NCBI RefSeq assembly: GCF_043641665.1
Contig: NC_092195.1
Span: forward strand, 21,294,774 to 21,358,773
From: Enoplosus armatus
Taxonomy: Eukaryota; Chordata; Actinopteri; Centrarchiformes; Enoplosidae
DNA length: 64,000 bases
Direction of reading: 5' to 3'
In this document: in pieces, positions 51,000-63,122 of the stretch
How positions within the stretch are numbered: position 1 is the stretch's first letter
Layout: the number at the start of each line of letters is the position of its first letter
The notes under the pieces: generated by a model
What the model was told of the DNA's origin: nothing
What the model saw: only the letters and a program-made list of their open reading frames with translations
The model's database searches: none
Program-made: the position numbers and the translations under genes

Positions 51000-51370
51000 T
51001 AACACGCTCCTCTTCTCTCCTGGTTGGCGATCAGTGGGTGACCCTGCCCCCACCATTTAAGGAAGGCTGGAGGAGAAGGAAGTCTCTTTCCCCACAGACA
51101 TGCAGCGTTCTGACTGCTGTAGTGTTTAGTTTCCTTTGCTCCTTGTTTTGAGTCTGCTTCGTTTGAGGATGGAGGTCTGGGTGGGGGCTCTGGGCCCATT
51201 GTGTGGTTGGCCCGGACTTCCAGCATCTTTTTGTTGTGTTTGGCCAGGCCTCCAGACTCCCATAGTTTTGGTTAACATGGCAATTTCTTTTTGTAAAATA
51301 AAATCCGTTTTTCTTTGGCCGGACCTCGGGTGTGGCGTCCTCCTGATATGTTGCTGGTCACATGGTTGAG
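51000..51370 (+). mobile_element. Possible LTR or retroposon remnant
   Basis: GTTAACATGGCAATTTCTTT is followed by TTGTAAAATAAAATCCG and GGACCTCGGGTGTGGCGTCC. A polyadenylation hexamer followed by a GC-rich segment resembles the end of an LTR. No paired copy is in the window. Confidence 0.25.
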
Positions 51371-52454
51371 CCGAATGTGTTGTGTGTATTGTTGTATTAC
51401 TGTTGTATTATTGTGTTTGTTCAGCTGCAGACTACATACAGGTGATTGATCTAATTATGTGATGTCTAAAACCAATTAGCTGCACCGCTGATGATTTAGC
51501 TGCATACTAAACAGGTGTTTTGCATTTCATCTTTTCTACTGATCAGCATCACAAAGGCCACATTAAATCTACCTGGATTCAATGTTGTCAAACAATAAAA
51601 CATGAAAAATACTTAATCTTCTTCTCTTCCACAAAATTCTGTTCATTTCTCGATTGCTAATTCTTTCTCTACAGCTCTCCCGTCCTCACTGACTTTCTCT
51701 GTTTCTCATTGTGTCTCATTAACTCCTCCATATTTACCAGGGGAGTTAATAACCACAGTGATATTGTAATTGTGCAACATTTCTGTTTGTCTGTTTGATT
51801 AAACTGTGAATGTATTTACATTAATGTATGTACCAGTGAAAGGTGAACTCTCTGCTGGGCCTAAACAGCGCTGCTTGTTTATTCAGGAGCGTGAAAACGA
51901 TCTTCTCTACTAAGATTTCAATTTAATAATTGACATTTAACAGTGTGGTTAAGCTTGTACTTACTGACAGACGCGTGTTAAATTGTGCATCTCCATGACG
52001 TCCATGATTCATTGTTTGTATTGATGATTGAACACGTTCAGTTGAATCCAAGTCACCTGACATTTATGGGAAAAATGAACAGCAGAAGCCGTGTGAGACT
52101 GCTTCCTGGTCATTTGTTCAACAGCATTGAGTCTGAATTTATATATTTCAGTGAGGCAAAACTAGTGAGGTCACGTGGAAGAGATCAGTATGTAGGTGCA
52201 GAATGAATACAGCATCAGACAGACAGTTAGGAGATGGTGAGAAGTGTCGAAATCTAAACTATCAGCGACCTACAAATCAGACCAATCACGTGAGTGCTTA
52301 CTGGGCTGGTTTTCTGCTCTACAACAAGCAGCTGGTTCGAGCACTAACATCCGAAGTCGACCTTAATGACCAGCTGATTCTACTTGTAGCTCAGCTGATG
52401 TGGAGAAGCAGGCTGAAACTGAAAGCTGTTCTGAATGACAACACACAATCATTA
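51371..52454. other. Intergenic, nothing recognised
   Basis: Only short chance frames, such as 52203-52505, are open. Confidence 0.35.
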
Positions 52455-52486
52455 GTGTGTGAGTGTGTGTGTGTGTGTGTGTGTGT
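52455..52486. repeat. (GT)n microsatellite
   Basis: 32 bases of GT with one GA interruption. Confidence 0.9.
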
Positions 52487-52499
52487 TTGTGGTGGAATA

Positions 52500-52800
52500 A
52501 TTTGAGTAGCATGCCGCCTGGTCCAGCGCCGCTTGACCGCAGTCCTCTCTACAGTTTGTTGTGCGCGGCCAGAGATTTAGGAGGAGGCGGTGGCTATTTG
52601 GTGCTCCTCCAGACCAGCTGGTGCACGGGATCAAGCTGTTAATGGCAAATTATCGTCCTATTAATCTCTGCGAGCGCTGGGCCTTTGTCAAAAGCCTGCA
52701 CTGTAAAAAATATCACGGGCTCAAAAAAGGAAATCCTCTGCCTCCTCTTCATGTCTGAGCGGTGGATCATCACCTCTCATTCCTCGCGAGGAACTCACTG
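52500..52800. other. Candidate conserved non-coding block
   Basis: Contains GGGATCAAGCTGTTAATGGC, AAATTATCGTCCTATTAATC and GGGCCTTTGTCAAAAGCCTG, the last an inverted pair around GTCA. The unique, repeat-free composition is enhancer-like. No exon is supported. Confidence 0.25.
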
Positions 52801-52950
52801 AGCCAAGATTGGCTGACTTCCTGTGGTGGAACCGGCAGTGGCATGACTTTTCCACTAGGTGGGGCTAATAAATCTCACAAGGCTATCCGCCACACTGCCG
52901 AGTAAGGGCTTGTACCAAAATAGTCATGTAATAAAAAACCATGCTGTTTC

Positions 52951-52953
52951 ACA

Positions 52954-52994
<41 letters not shown>

Positions 52995-53034
52995 ACACAC
53001 ACACACACACACAGACACACACACCATTTACAAC
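52951..53034. repeat. (CA)n microsatellite
   Basis: About 84 bases of CA with two CAGA interruptions. Confidence 0.92.
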
Positions 53035-53129
53035 CATGAAAAAAACAAACTAAGTGACGTGTCCTGGCTGTCGATTTCCTCCCCGCCGTCTGACTTCTAG
53101 TACTTTAAAACTTTATAATTTGAAGTAAT

Positions 53130-53255
53130 ATCAAAATGCTTTTAAAGTAAACGCTAATTACTTTCTCATTTCAAATATTGATTATTATTTATTAAGCTTG
53201 CTGACTCTGCTGAGTTGAGCGGCATGTGTCTCCTAGTTGCCGCCATTGGTTACGT
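53130..53255 (+). repeat. Diverged duplicate, copy 1
   Basis: The segment ending GCGGCATGTGTCTCCTAGTT and GCCGCCATTGGTTACGTAA resembles 54150-54285, which reads GCTGCATGTGTGCCCCCTAG and GCCGCCACTGGTTACGT. Upstream TTTCAAATAT and AAGCTT also align. Probably two copies of one old dispersed repeat. Confidence 0.5.
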
Positions 53256-54149
53256 AATCCATAATCCATAATCCATAATCCTACTTCTACTACTTCTTTA
53301 AATGTGCAGTTTGTGGTTTTGATTTATCATTTAACTTAAGAAATCTTAATTAATCCTGTATTTACTGATTTAATTTAAAGCATCTTTGGCTCGGGCTGCA
53401 TGTTTTCTCCCACACATCCTACAAAACCTGAAATTCTGTAATGCAGCTTTTTCATTTATGGAAAATAACAAAAACATCCTGGAAAACCAACAGTTATCCT
53501 GGAAGAAATTATACATGAGCATCAAAATGAGGATCATGTTCAGTGGCAGCTGGTGAGTGTTTACCTGTGTGGGGCTACAGGCACTGAGGGCTTCTGTTTA
53601 CACTAACAATGCTGTTATCTAGCTTGCTGCACTAAGCTTCACTATAGAAGACGGTTACATTTACTGAACAACTGAACCACTAAAGCAAACACACTCCATC
53701 CAACAGCTCAGCTCAGCTGCAGAAAGACCCTCCAGAACACAAAATAAACCTCGTCCTTTATTTCAATTCAATCACTTAAACTCAACATGCTGCTCCTGCT
53801 TCTGTGATAGTTACAGCAGCAACAACAGCCCACACTTCAGCCTACCTGCCATTTTGCAACTGACCGCTCTTTATTTGTCACGTTGCCACCTTCTGCTGGA
53901 CCGGACCAGTGGAGCAAATGGCTAATAATGTGGTACTGAATAGGTGTGTCCTGCGAGGCTACTGTACTACGGAAGTAGTGGAATACAGTCGAAGCTCAAA
54001 CTACCTTTGGCCGCTCATGAATCATTCATGAATCCCATTCTTTTATTTGTTTTAGTGCAGAGGACCAGGAGGCAGCGAGTGTTGAATAAGTGCATATTGC
54101 GTCAGGGACGGCCCCATTAGAAAAGAGAATAAAAATGTGTTTGTTAATT
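53256..54149. other. Intergenic, nothing recognised
   Basis: Begins with three tandem copies of ATAATCC at 53262-53280. Nothing else is supported. Confidence 0.35.
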
Positions 54150-54285
54150 TCATACTTTGTACCTTCACTAGAAGTAACTTCAAATATGACTTATTACTTA
54201 TTTACCTCTTTATGAAGCTTTGATGCTGGCGGGGAGCTGCATGTGTGCCCCCTAGTGGTCGGCCGCCACTGGTTACGTTGCTGTG
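54150..54285 (+). repeat. Diverged duplicate, copy 2
   Basis: Partner of 53130-53255 in the same orientation, about 1 kb apart, with roughly three quarters of positions matching in the best part by eye. Confidence 0.5.
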
Positions 54286-55199
54286 AACTCTCAGCTACAG
54301 GCACTTTATTTTCAGGGACGACATTAAGTTTGAACTGCAATGAATCAGAGTTTGACAGACTTTGAATTGTCACAACGAGATTCAGACGTTCGAGGCGCTT
54401 TCAGACACCGAGAGGTCACGGAGGCTGCTGCCCGGCAGCTTCAGATCCTCCAGGTTTTAGCTTAAAATACAGGAAATGGTTAACAATATGACACTATTAA
54501 TGTAGTTTTTCTAACTAGTATCATAAATCAGACTTTGAGGCTCTCTGTGGTTGCCATGGTCACACGTTGAGCTGCTCACGCCCTCCCCGCCATTGAAGCG
54601 TTATTTCCAAAACTGATTTCAGCAAATTATAGTCAAACTTGAAGTAGAATTAAAAGATATCTGATAAACCTCTGTCCCACTTCACAGCGTTGACACGTCA
54701 ACTCTCCAGAAAAGCAGCAGTTTTAACACATTCGCTCTCCTTTTTGGCCCCTTCTGGCTACTGTACTTCGACCACGTCTGTCTGTTTGCGAGCCACAGGC
54801 ATCGATTTACATGCATCAGTTCAGTCTGAACACACCTTTATACACCCGCCTCCCCCTGCAAAATGTGATTTGACTTTGGTTTAGAGATATAGATGGTAGC
54901 AGAGGAAAGCACTCAGCTCGGTGCTTCAGGAGCTCTTTGAATTCAGATTATAGAGTTCAGTGCATCCATGCCGAATCTGTGAAGAGAGAATCACGATTGA
55001 TCTAAAAAGCTATCATCTTACAAACCATACTGAAAATATCAATCCTAAAAATAAGTATGAGCGTCACAAAAACTTGATGTATCATGTTGGGAGAATTGAT
55101 TAAATATCTTTTCTTATTTAGGATGTTAATTGAAAGTTAATCTTAGATTACGTGCCCTCTTTTGGTCTCTGTGATAAATGAACCCACAGAGGATAAACA
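54286..55199. other. Intergenic, nothing recognised
   Basis: No array, splice-bounded frame or repeat family was seen. Confidence 0.35.
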
Positions 55200-55440
55200 C
55201 AAACATTACAGTACAGATAGGTGAGGGGTGGACGGCGCTCCTTTTCATCACTCCATCGGCTCTCAGAGGGAATTGAAAGGACTGAATCGGCTAAATTGAA
55301 AGAGCTGCAGTTCAGCGGAGTTGAAAAATGGAGCTTGAAGGACGATTACGTGATGGGACGACACAGACGTACAGATTCATCCAATTTTATGGCCACATAC
55401 AGCTGAGACATTAACTCTGTCATCCCATTCATCCAGCAGA
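55200..55440. other. Candidate conserved non-coding block
   Basis: Unique sequence with GGGAATTGAAAGGACTGAAT and CCAATTTTATGGCCACATAC. It lies immediately left of a GT microsatellite. Confidence 0.15.
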
Positions 55441-55444
55441 CACC

Positions 55445-55446
<2 letters not shown>

Positions 55447-55493
<47 letters not shown>
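55447..55493. repeat. (GT)n microsatellite
   Basis: 47 bases of uninterrupted GT. Confidence 0.93.
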
Positions 55494-55499
<6 letters not shown>

Positions 55500-57864
55500 A
55501 GACTCAAATTAGCTTATATAAATTGAATTATCTTCAGCCATGTATCTAAATAACTCAGCATTAACCGACTTCATGTACAGTCCTGTCAGAGGCTGCGTTT
55601 TAAGTGAATCCTCATAATGTCCCATATTACTGATTCACTGCAGTTCATGAGATCAACAACATAAATAAAAGCCTAAAGTATCTAGTCGTACACTGAGAGG
55701 TGAGAAGAATCACTTGATTTAAACAGACCTTAACAGCGTTTGTACGTTTTCATTCCTCTGATTTCAGTTCAGATGCAAGAATTATAATTAAATAGTGATC
55801 TTACAGCTGAGATCAGTCTGTTATCTTTTCATTCTTTTTCATTTATCGGTTTGCTTTCACTGGTTGATGTTTAAGTTATTTTATTATTTATTCTGTGTTT
55901 ATATTTTCTTTACAGTAGTAATGTTAAAAATTCTATATTTTGCCCCATAAAACTCAATAGTCTAAGTTTTTAAGTACATACACTTACAAATTAAAGGAGG
56001 TTCATATTGTCATATTCATATAATAATAATCATCATTATTTTAGAATATCAGGTGTCAGTTTTTATCTCTTATGAATTAAACGTCATTATGTGGAATAAA
56101 AAGCTGGATATCTGGCTTCTCTTTTCGGGCCTCTGGCTGTGATCCGTCTCTCCAACAATTCACTGGATTTTTATTGGCAACACAATAAACGGAGGACAAT
56201 CTTCAGAGTAGTCTGGCTTGACGTAATTTGTCTGTAAATCCATGTATTTTTTACGCACTGTGTTCAGAGTCCACAAAAAGCCGTTTCCTCCTCAGGGTGT
56301 GAGTTACAGACAAGACGGATGACAGACAGCATTTAGTGAATGTATCTCAGTGACAAATAGGTAAATATGGTGGCCTCTTTAACAGAGAACAGGAGTGGTT
56401 TACTTTCCTAAATCATTTAGACAACCCAACATCATCTTCTTCTTTCAGGACATTTCTTCGTTTTGGAAGATGAATGCACCATGAGGCCAGAAGAGTTGAG
56501 GTGTTTCAGAACCACCGCAGAGGTGACGTGTGAAGACGCAGGAGTGAGGTGATACCCAGAGGAATAAAACACATGGTGAAGTCACTGAGCTGTTACAGAC
56601 AAGCAGTCGAGGTCGGGCAGGTGAGATTTAAATGCTTTCTGGAGAGTCCAACCATATTTCTTTGATCCATAAATAACAGAAATATAAAATCAATATGTGA
56701 TGCTGGAGTCTCTAGCTAGAGGCTAGCGCAGGTTGCCACATGTGATCGTTGAGCACAGGTTTTAGTTTTAGTCTCGTCTTAGACGAAACCTGGCAACCTC
56801 ATTGTGATGACAGACGCTTCAACAAGAAATAGTCCCAGCGTGTAACTCAAACTGTACTTTGTTTATGTTATGTCAGCTTTAGAAGTGCTGGTAGATGTAT
56901 TTGTGAAAGTTGGACAGAATAATGTTTCCCTGCTTCCAGCCGTAATGCTAAGCTAGGCTAGACTCAACATGGAGGAAGATGCTGTTGTAGCTGATGTTGT
57001 TTTTACGTCTCTGCTACAAAACAGGTGATGCAGAAGTCGTGATTTAATCAAGTCTGTTTGGTCTTAAATGTGCTTTCTTTGCAATAATGAAGCTGGTAAG
57101 GCGTTAGCTTCTAGAACAGCTTGCTATATAACAGTTCACTGTGTTCACAGAGGAACTCCTGAACACAGACAAACCCAGAAATGTAAGAAGACTGAGGCAA
57201 TGAAAAAATCACGGACAAGAGAGACGACAGCAACAGACAGACTGTTAACAAGCCTTCTGAGACTGACAGTCCTTCACACCTTGTTGTCCGGTGTTGGCAG
57301 GTTGGCAGGTGTCTGAGGGCCTCACCGCTGACAGAAATGATGCTGTTTTAGGTCATTAAATGTCATTTTGTAATTCTGTTTTATTTGAGAGAAACTTGGT
57401 GAGTTAGCATTAGCAATTAAACCCGTCAGCTCTGAGCACTGAACAAGAAATGTATCACAAAATGAGGATTTCAGATATTAATGTTTAAATAAACAATAAA
57501 AACATGGTGTGGAGTTCAACTCATGAAGTATGAACCAGAGTCTATAAACAGAAACATGGAGCTGTGTTTGATTTCTGTCCAGGATTTGTAATAAAACTCT
57601 GTCATCCAAACTGTTGACTCGGTTTCTTTTTTAATGGGTGTGGGCATTACTTTTTATAGCGGGAGACACCCTGCCAAGGCCAAATGGCTTCATCCTGATC
57701 CCATCCTGCCAGACGCTCATTACAAACACTTGGAATCAGAAGTGACGTCAGGTTTCTACACTGTTGTCATGTTTCTGCTGCAGAGGAAGAGGACGGCCAG
57801 AGAGCCACTAATCCAGGAGCTGATCCAGAGCCTCAGGAGGAGTTACGCCTGAGCCGCACTGCCT
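55494..57864. other. Intergenic, nothing recognised
   Basis: No supported gene. Short frames such as 57068-57316 lack protein-like content or matching splice signals. Confidence 0.35.
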
Positions 57865-58010
57865 ACCTCTACCATGTATACAGAGATGGACGACATGACG
57901 GCTCCCCCAAAAGTGAAGCCGAAACATCTCGACGGCCCCCTGGTGGCTGGCTGCAGTATAGGTCATAAAGCCCGCCCCCTCCATGTATCAAAGTTTCCCA
58001 AAGATGCTTT
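57865..58010 (+). repeat. SINE-like dispersed repeat fragment
   Basis: CCCCCAAAAGTGAAGCCGAA, ACGGCCCCCTGGTGGCTGGC and TGCAGTATAGGTCATAAAGC match a repeat recalled from many fish genomes. No polymerase III promoter boxes could be confirmed. Confidence 0.45.
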
Positions 58011-58579
58011 CTGTCATTTTAGGTATTTTCTCCATTTTTGACACAACTGATCGCTATACATCATTTTGTTTTACATCATCAGTCCAAGACGTCCAGTTAC
58101 CGCTGACAGTTTGAAGGTTCATCAGACACAGCACATTCCTGTGAGTGTGACACAATCCTTGTATTCCTCGTTTCAGGAACGTGTGCTTGCACATATCTAG
58201 CTGGTCATCGCGGTGCATTGCTGGATGAAGCATGAAGACGACTCTGTGCCTTTGTACCAGGCGGTTTGCCAGACGTCTCATTGAAATGATTGAGGATGCT
58301 GCGTTTTAAACACAGTGCTAATGTACCGCGCGGTACCAAAAAGTACAGTAACATAAAGTGAAGTGACGCCAGGACAGCTGATCCACACCGCGTCTCCACA
58401 AAAGTGTCCAATTTCAGAAAGTCGGGAAAGTGGATTATGCTGGTTTGACAAGTTTCTGTGGATAATGTTTTGCTATAAGAATTCATCACGACTGGGATTC
58501 ATTGCAACTGACACAAAAAAGATGACAACAGCATTTCTTTTTCATTAGGAAAGAATTAAAAACTTTTTCCAGTCTCCTT
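58011..58579. other. Intergenic, one palindrome
   Basis: GTACCGCGCGGTAC at 58323-58336 is a perfect 14-bp palindrome. Nothing else is recognised. Confidence 0.35.
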
Positions 58580-58950
58580 TCCAGCCTGCAGAGTGTTTCA
58601 TACCCTTTAAACTGTATCTGCAGACCATCTCACCGATGTAATCAGAGCTCCTCAGTAAGAGTGACACCTGAGATTATTGAAGTCATTATGCTTTCTGTTT
58701 ATGGGATCATTTGAAGTAGATTTAATTACAGTGAAATTAAACTTTTCCTCATTTAGCGCATGAACTCCAGGAGGCCTCTGGAGGGCCCTCAGAGGCCCCT
58801 GAACCTGCTTCAGGAGCCGCTGATCTAATCAGCCTGTCAGACGATGAGTCATTACATTAATCAAAGAGCGAATGAGACAAACAGGGGGTCGGTCAGCGAG
58901 TGTCTCATCCAATGATGACCTGTTGTTTGATTTCATGATGTTACATAAAC
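58580..58950. other. Candidate conserved non-coding block
   Basis: Contains GATTATTGAAGTCATTATGC, GTAGATTTAATTACAGTGAA and GAGTCATTACATTAATCAAA, all with homeodomain-type cores in unique sequence. Confidence 0.22.
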
Positions 58951-59844
58951 TAGACTTCGCCCTGAGACGTGTCACGCTACAATCTGTGATGTAACCCTGT
59001 TGGGGTCGTCCCGTGGGCTGCACCGCACGAGTCTGTTCACCCCAGAGCGCTGCTCGATTTTAACTGTATTTGGTCTTCGTGGGGCTCCCCAGTGCTGAAT
59101 GAGAATGGCGCCGTTGTAAGAGCAGAGTCCCAGTGTTGTGTCATGACTGTGTGAATTATGCAGTGCAGCGATGAGGCCTGCAGTTGTGCAGTCTGCTGAG
59201 CGAGATTCCTGTGACAGCAGAGGCAGAGAGGGAGACAAACTCGATTAATCGTCGCTGGTAGCGTTCCCGGGGGGAGGCGAGGCTGAGAAGAGGCGACAGA
59301 TGAGGGGAGGAACTATTTAACCCCCAGCCGATTCCTGTCAGCTCCCATCCTCACTGTGTCACAGACGGTGCAGTAGCACTAAAAAAATCAAGTAAAGAGC
59401 TCACTGGTGCTCGACAGGGTTCTTGTGTAATGTTCAGTTTTTGTAAAGATGTAAAAAAAAAAAAAAAAATGAAAACAGATCAGAAAACAAATTCTCTCAT
59501 TTTCCCAGAACTCCCTGTTGTCGTCATTGTGGATTTAGTTTTACAGCCAAATGTGGATTATCAATAACAATACATTTATAACCACAACGTTATATTAGAA
59601 TAACAACCATGATGTGTGAGTGATTTCAACAAAGTTCTTATAAACTCAGAATATTGTCAGGCTATCAGGATATTCTGTATTAAACTGTGTGTATGTATAA
59701 TTCTAGTTTTAAATGTATAGAGGTGTACAAACACTGAGTGAAAGTTACAGCGTCAGTTCACCCAGATGGCTGCAGTGTCAGTTTTACCCCCCCGACATAT
59801 TGGAAGTGAATGGAATCTGTGCAGAGTGACTGAGGGTCTATAGC
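58951..59844. other. Intergenic, poly(A) run
   Basis: Seventeen A at 59453-59469 is the only tract. No retroposon body was recognised in front of it. Confidence 0.35.
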
Positions 59845-59960
59845 CACGTTAGCAACTCTGTACATGCTCACAATGAAAAATGCTAATATGCTGATGTTCA
59901 GGAGGTATAATGTATATTGTGTTTATCATCTTAGCATAGCATGTTAGCGTGTTAAATTTT
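59845..59960 (+). repeat. Dispersed teleost repeat fragment
   Basis: AATGCTAATATGCTGATGTT, CAGGAGGTATAATGTATATT and CATCTTAGCATAGCATGTTA match a GCTAACATGCTAA-type repeat recalled from many fish genomes. Class unknown. Confidence 0.5.
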
Positions 59961-60059
59961 GTAAAAAGAGCTGCAAAGTAGAAGGGGCCTCTGGTTCTCT
60001 ATTTTTCCGCATTTCTGTATGTCCCTTTTTTTAAAGATGGCTTTAAACGATATAACGTT

Positions 60060-60090
60060 TTGACCTGATGGTGGCGCTTAATGAAAATAA
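60060..60090 (-). repeat. Short fragment of the CTAGCGCCACC repeat
   Basis: TTGACCTGATGGTGGCGCTT is close to the reverse complement of the block at 37135-37160. Only about 30 bp remain. Confidence 0.35.
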
Positions 60091-60179
60091 TAAAAAGAAT
60101 ACATATTGAAATACGAAGTTATGCTGTGAGTGTCATTGCTGCCTTAAAATGAAGCCAAATGGTGTTAAATGTATTTATT

Positions 60180-60530
60180 TACAGAGCTGTGACCCTCGCC
60201 CCCCCGCTGTCGAACATAAAGCAGCTGAACATGTCACCACACGTCAGCCTGTTGCAGCGCAACATGCCACATGTTCTGCAGCTTAGCTCGGATTAAAGGT
60301 TAATTCGATTCATTAGGGCCCGCCTATTAACATGCAAAAAGCTAATTATATTTACACAAACGCACATGTATGCACTAAAACGCGAACAGCTTAGCACGTC
60401 TCTTCAATTTAAATGCAAAGGCGTGCATGTTCAGACTGCTCTCTGCGGTTCAGCCATCAACCAACATGTATGACTTTCTGCTGGACGTTCAGAGCTGATT
60501 TGCATAAAAGACAGCAGGGCCTGGTTTTTT
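60180..60530. other. Candidate conserved non-coding block
   Basis: Contains TTCATTAGGGCCCGCCTATT, CAAAAAGCTAATTATATTTA and CTGATTTGCATAAAAGACAG, with homeodomain and octamer-like cores in unique sequence. It is the most enhancer-like block in the window to my eye. Confidence 0.28.
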
Positions 60531-60879
60531 TCACCTGAAGTCTGAGTTTGTCAGTTTGTTCTCCCCCACCTGGATCATAATTCGCAATCATTCAGGACAT
60601 GAATATGTAAAACACTAATTCTGGTCCTGTCTGCTCAGAGAGGGAATATTGTTTCCTTCATTACTTTATTCCGTTTATCTGACGGCTGGACTCACTTTGC
60701 AGATTCTCATTTTACATTAAAGGAGTTTGGGGGCAGCGTATCACCTGAAAGTTGGGGTGTCCACCGCAAATAAGAAACAAGGAGTTCATACATCGACGCC
60801 ATTGTTTTTCAGTACAGTCTGTGTTGTTTGTCGGTCGCTTGCCAAGAGCTTCAGCCATCATGCGTTTACCGTCGCGTTC

Positions 60880-61140
60880 ATTCTAACTGGTTCAACATGA
60901 CTGACAAGAGGTCAGAATACGCCCTCGGGGCAGCGCTACTTCTTCATCCCCTCATGTTGGCAGACTGGACGCCACAGTGACTCACAATCGCCTCTTGAGG
61001 TACAAAGTGGTATTACGAGACTGGACGGGCCGGAGCTAGCTAGTTAGCATGCTAGTAGATATCTCTGCAACACAATACATCCAAGTCTTTGACATAACGT
61101 CACAACTGTTATTTCCTCACATTCTGTTGATCATTTTAGT
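60880..61140. repeat. Possible dispersed repeat
   Basis: GGAGCTAGCTAGTTAGCATG, CTCTGCAACACAATACATCC and TTATTTCCTCACATTCTGTT have the feel of a fish dispersed repeat. No second copy is in the window. Confidence 0.25.
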
Positions 61141-61149
61141 TAATAATTC

Positions 61150-61171
61150 TTATATATACATATATATATAC
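61150..61171. repeat. (TA)n microsatellite
   Basis: 22 bases of TA with one CA. Confidence 0.85.
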
Positions 61172-62739
61172 AGTAAATTAAATTCTCAGATAAAACTGCA
61201 GCGCACATAAACAAGCTGAGACTGTGTGTAATTCTCTCTCTGTGTATCTGCTTTGACTGTTTAGCAGTTCTTCCTGTCTTCAGTGTGTCTGTCTCTCCGT
61301 CTTTCTGACACTTTTCATTCACTCTTCATGTCTGGAACAGGCAGAACAGGCAGATCACAATGAAGAAGCTCCTGCAACAAAAAAGATCGAAATACAGATG
61401 AATAAATTAAATCCCAGACTCCTGAGCTGAACACTAAATGCAGGTGAGGTGTCATTTTAAACAAGACAAAAATATTATTTTTGGTTGTGATAAGATGATA
61501 AAATGAAATGTTTACATACATCTTAGCAAGTGAAATGGGTAAACAGAAAACAGCAACAAAAACAGATCACAATGCGTTTTGCAGAGTGAATTTTCCTTCA
61601 GTTAATGCACAGGTGTTTCCAGGTGTTGTGGCTGATTGGACCTCTGCTCAGGTTGAAGGTGGGTGAGTCCACCCCCACCCCCACAGTCTGAAGTCTCATC
61701 AGGCAGAGAAAGTGAAAACACCTGCGCAGGTAATCTTTCACTTTGGATTTAATCATTTAAAATTCATTTCCAGTTAAGTGCCCAACTCTCTGTTTACAAA
61801 ACTCCTTTTCCTTTTCCGTCTTTTATTATGTTTCCATTGCAATTCTTAGTTTAAGCTCTCAGTCTGAGCTTCTTCTGCCCTCATTATGCCTGTGTGTGCA
61901 CAGCAAGATGGCTGACGACAGCAGATTGCCTTTGAAGTTTTTAATTTTAATTGAAGTAGTTGTGAAAATGACACAAATTGACACAGATTGTGAATCAGAG
62001 AATGTTGAGATTCTACAAACAAGAGCGTAAAAATAAATTAAGTAAGTTTCACTGTGAAGAAACAAAGTTTCACCAGTGAAAGATCAACACAGTACAGCAC
62101 AGTAATCAATCTAGTTAACATGCACAGTCCACGAGAGTAAAACTACAGAGAATACACACACGAGAGCGAGGCCAGCAGTAATTCAACAGTAGAATGATGC
62201 ACATCAGCTCCAGCTAGTAGAGAGGCTAGCCTGGTTAGTGGTAAGCTGATCATAGAGAAACTAAACTCTACTAAAGCACAACAGTTAAAACAGCTGTAAT
62301 AAAAAGAGCACAGACAGATAAATGTAACAATGTCAGTTTTATCATCTTAAAATGTAAAAGTTAGCATGGATACAGGGAGGTCATCAGATTTAAGACACTG
62401 CACTTGAACATAAACTAAAGCTAACACATTCATTCACTGTCATTACTGACAGTCTGTGACTTCTGTAAATATTCATATCCACTTGTTATATGCTGTGATG
62501 TCGAGCGTGCCATAGATCATAATTGTTGTTGTCACTGGACACCAGCCTGTGATGTGGGCGTTAAACCAGCAGAGAGGGGCTAAAGACACTAATGAGTTGC
62601 ATTATGGGAAATGTAGGATCCAGTGGTTTTGGAGCTTGACCCAGTGTCTTATTAAAGAAGGGGCCGGTGTGTCCTGTTCCCTGTACTCCCCCCTCACCAG
62701 TAACACCCAGTAATCAGCTCAGTATGGGCCAAAACCTGC
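61172..62739. other. Intergenic, nothing recognised
   Basis: Includes a C-rich stretch (CCACCCCCACCCCCACAG near 61671). No supported gene. Confidence 0.35.
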
Positions 62740-63060
62740 ATGTAATGTTACGGTGGTGCGCGCTGCCAAATGACCTGCATTAATGGCTCCCTGCACTCTT
62801 TTATCTCGTATTAAAGAGAATTTTGCAGGCGAAATGTAATCGTTCTTTCATGACATCACATTTGCATTACACTGCAGCTGTTTAACTGATGCTGTTACCA
62901 AGGGCTGCTGTATAATCCCCGGCACTTTAACAATGTGTGATTTATGTTTACAGGGCCCGAATAAAACTGCAGGGACATATTGAAGCCATATTTCATGTTT
63001 TGTCACAGCTTTTAAATCCCAGAGAGTGGCTTTATTTCAACACATGGGTGACAACAGGCT
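62740..63060. other. Candidate conserved non-coding block
   Basis: Contains GACCTGCATTAATGGCTCCC, TTTGCATTACACTGCAGCTG and CCCGGCACTTTAACAATGTG in unique sequence. Regulatory role is inferred. Confidence 0.25.
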
Positions 63061-63093
63061 GAAAGCAAGAGAGTTCATGTTTTCATTAAATTA

Positions 63094-63122
63094 AGTATAT
63101 ATATCTATATATATATATATAA
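63094..63122. repeat. (TA)n microsatellite
   Basis: 29 bases of TA with one CTA interruption. Confidence 0.9.

Noticed and set aside
58323..58336. Perfect 14-bp palindrome GTACCGCGCGGTAC
   Set aside because: Short palindromes of this size are expected a few times by chance at this scale, and nothing around it suggests a site.
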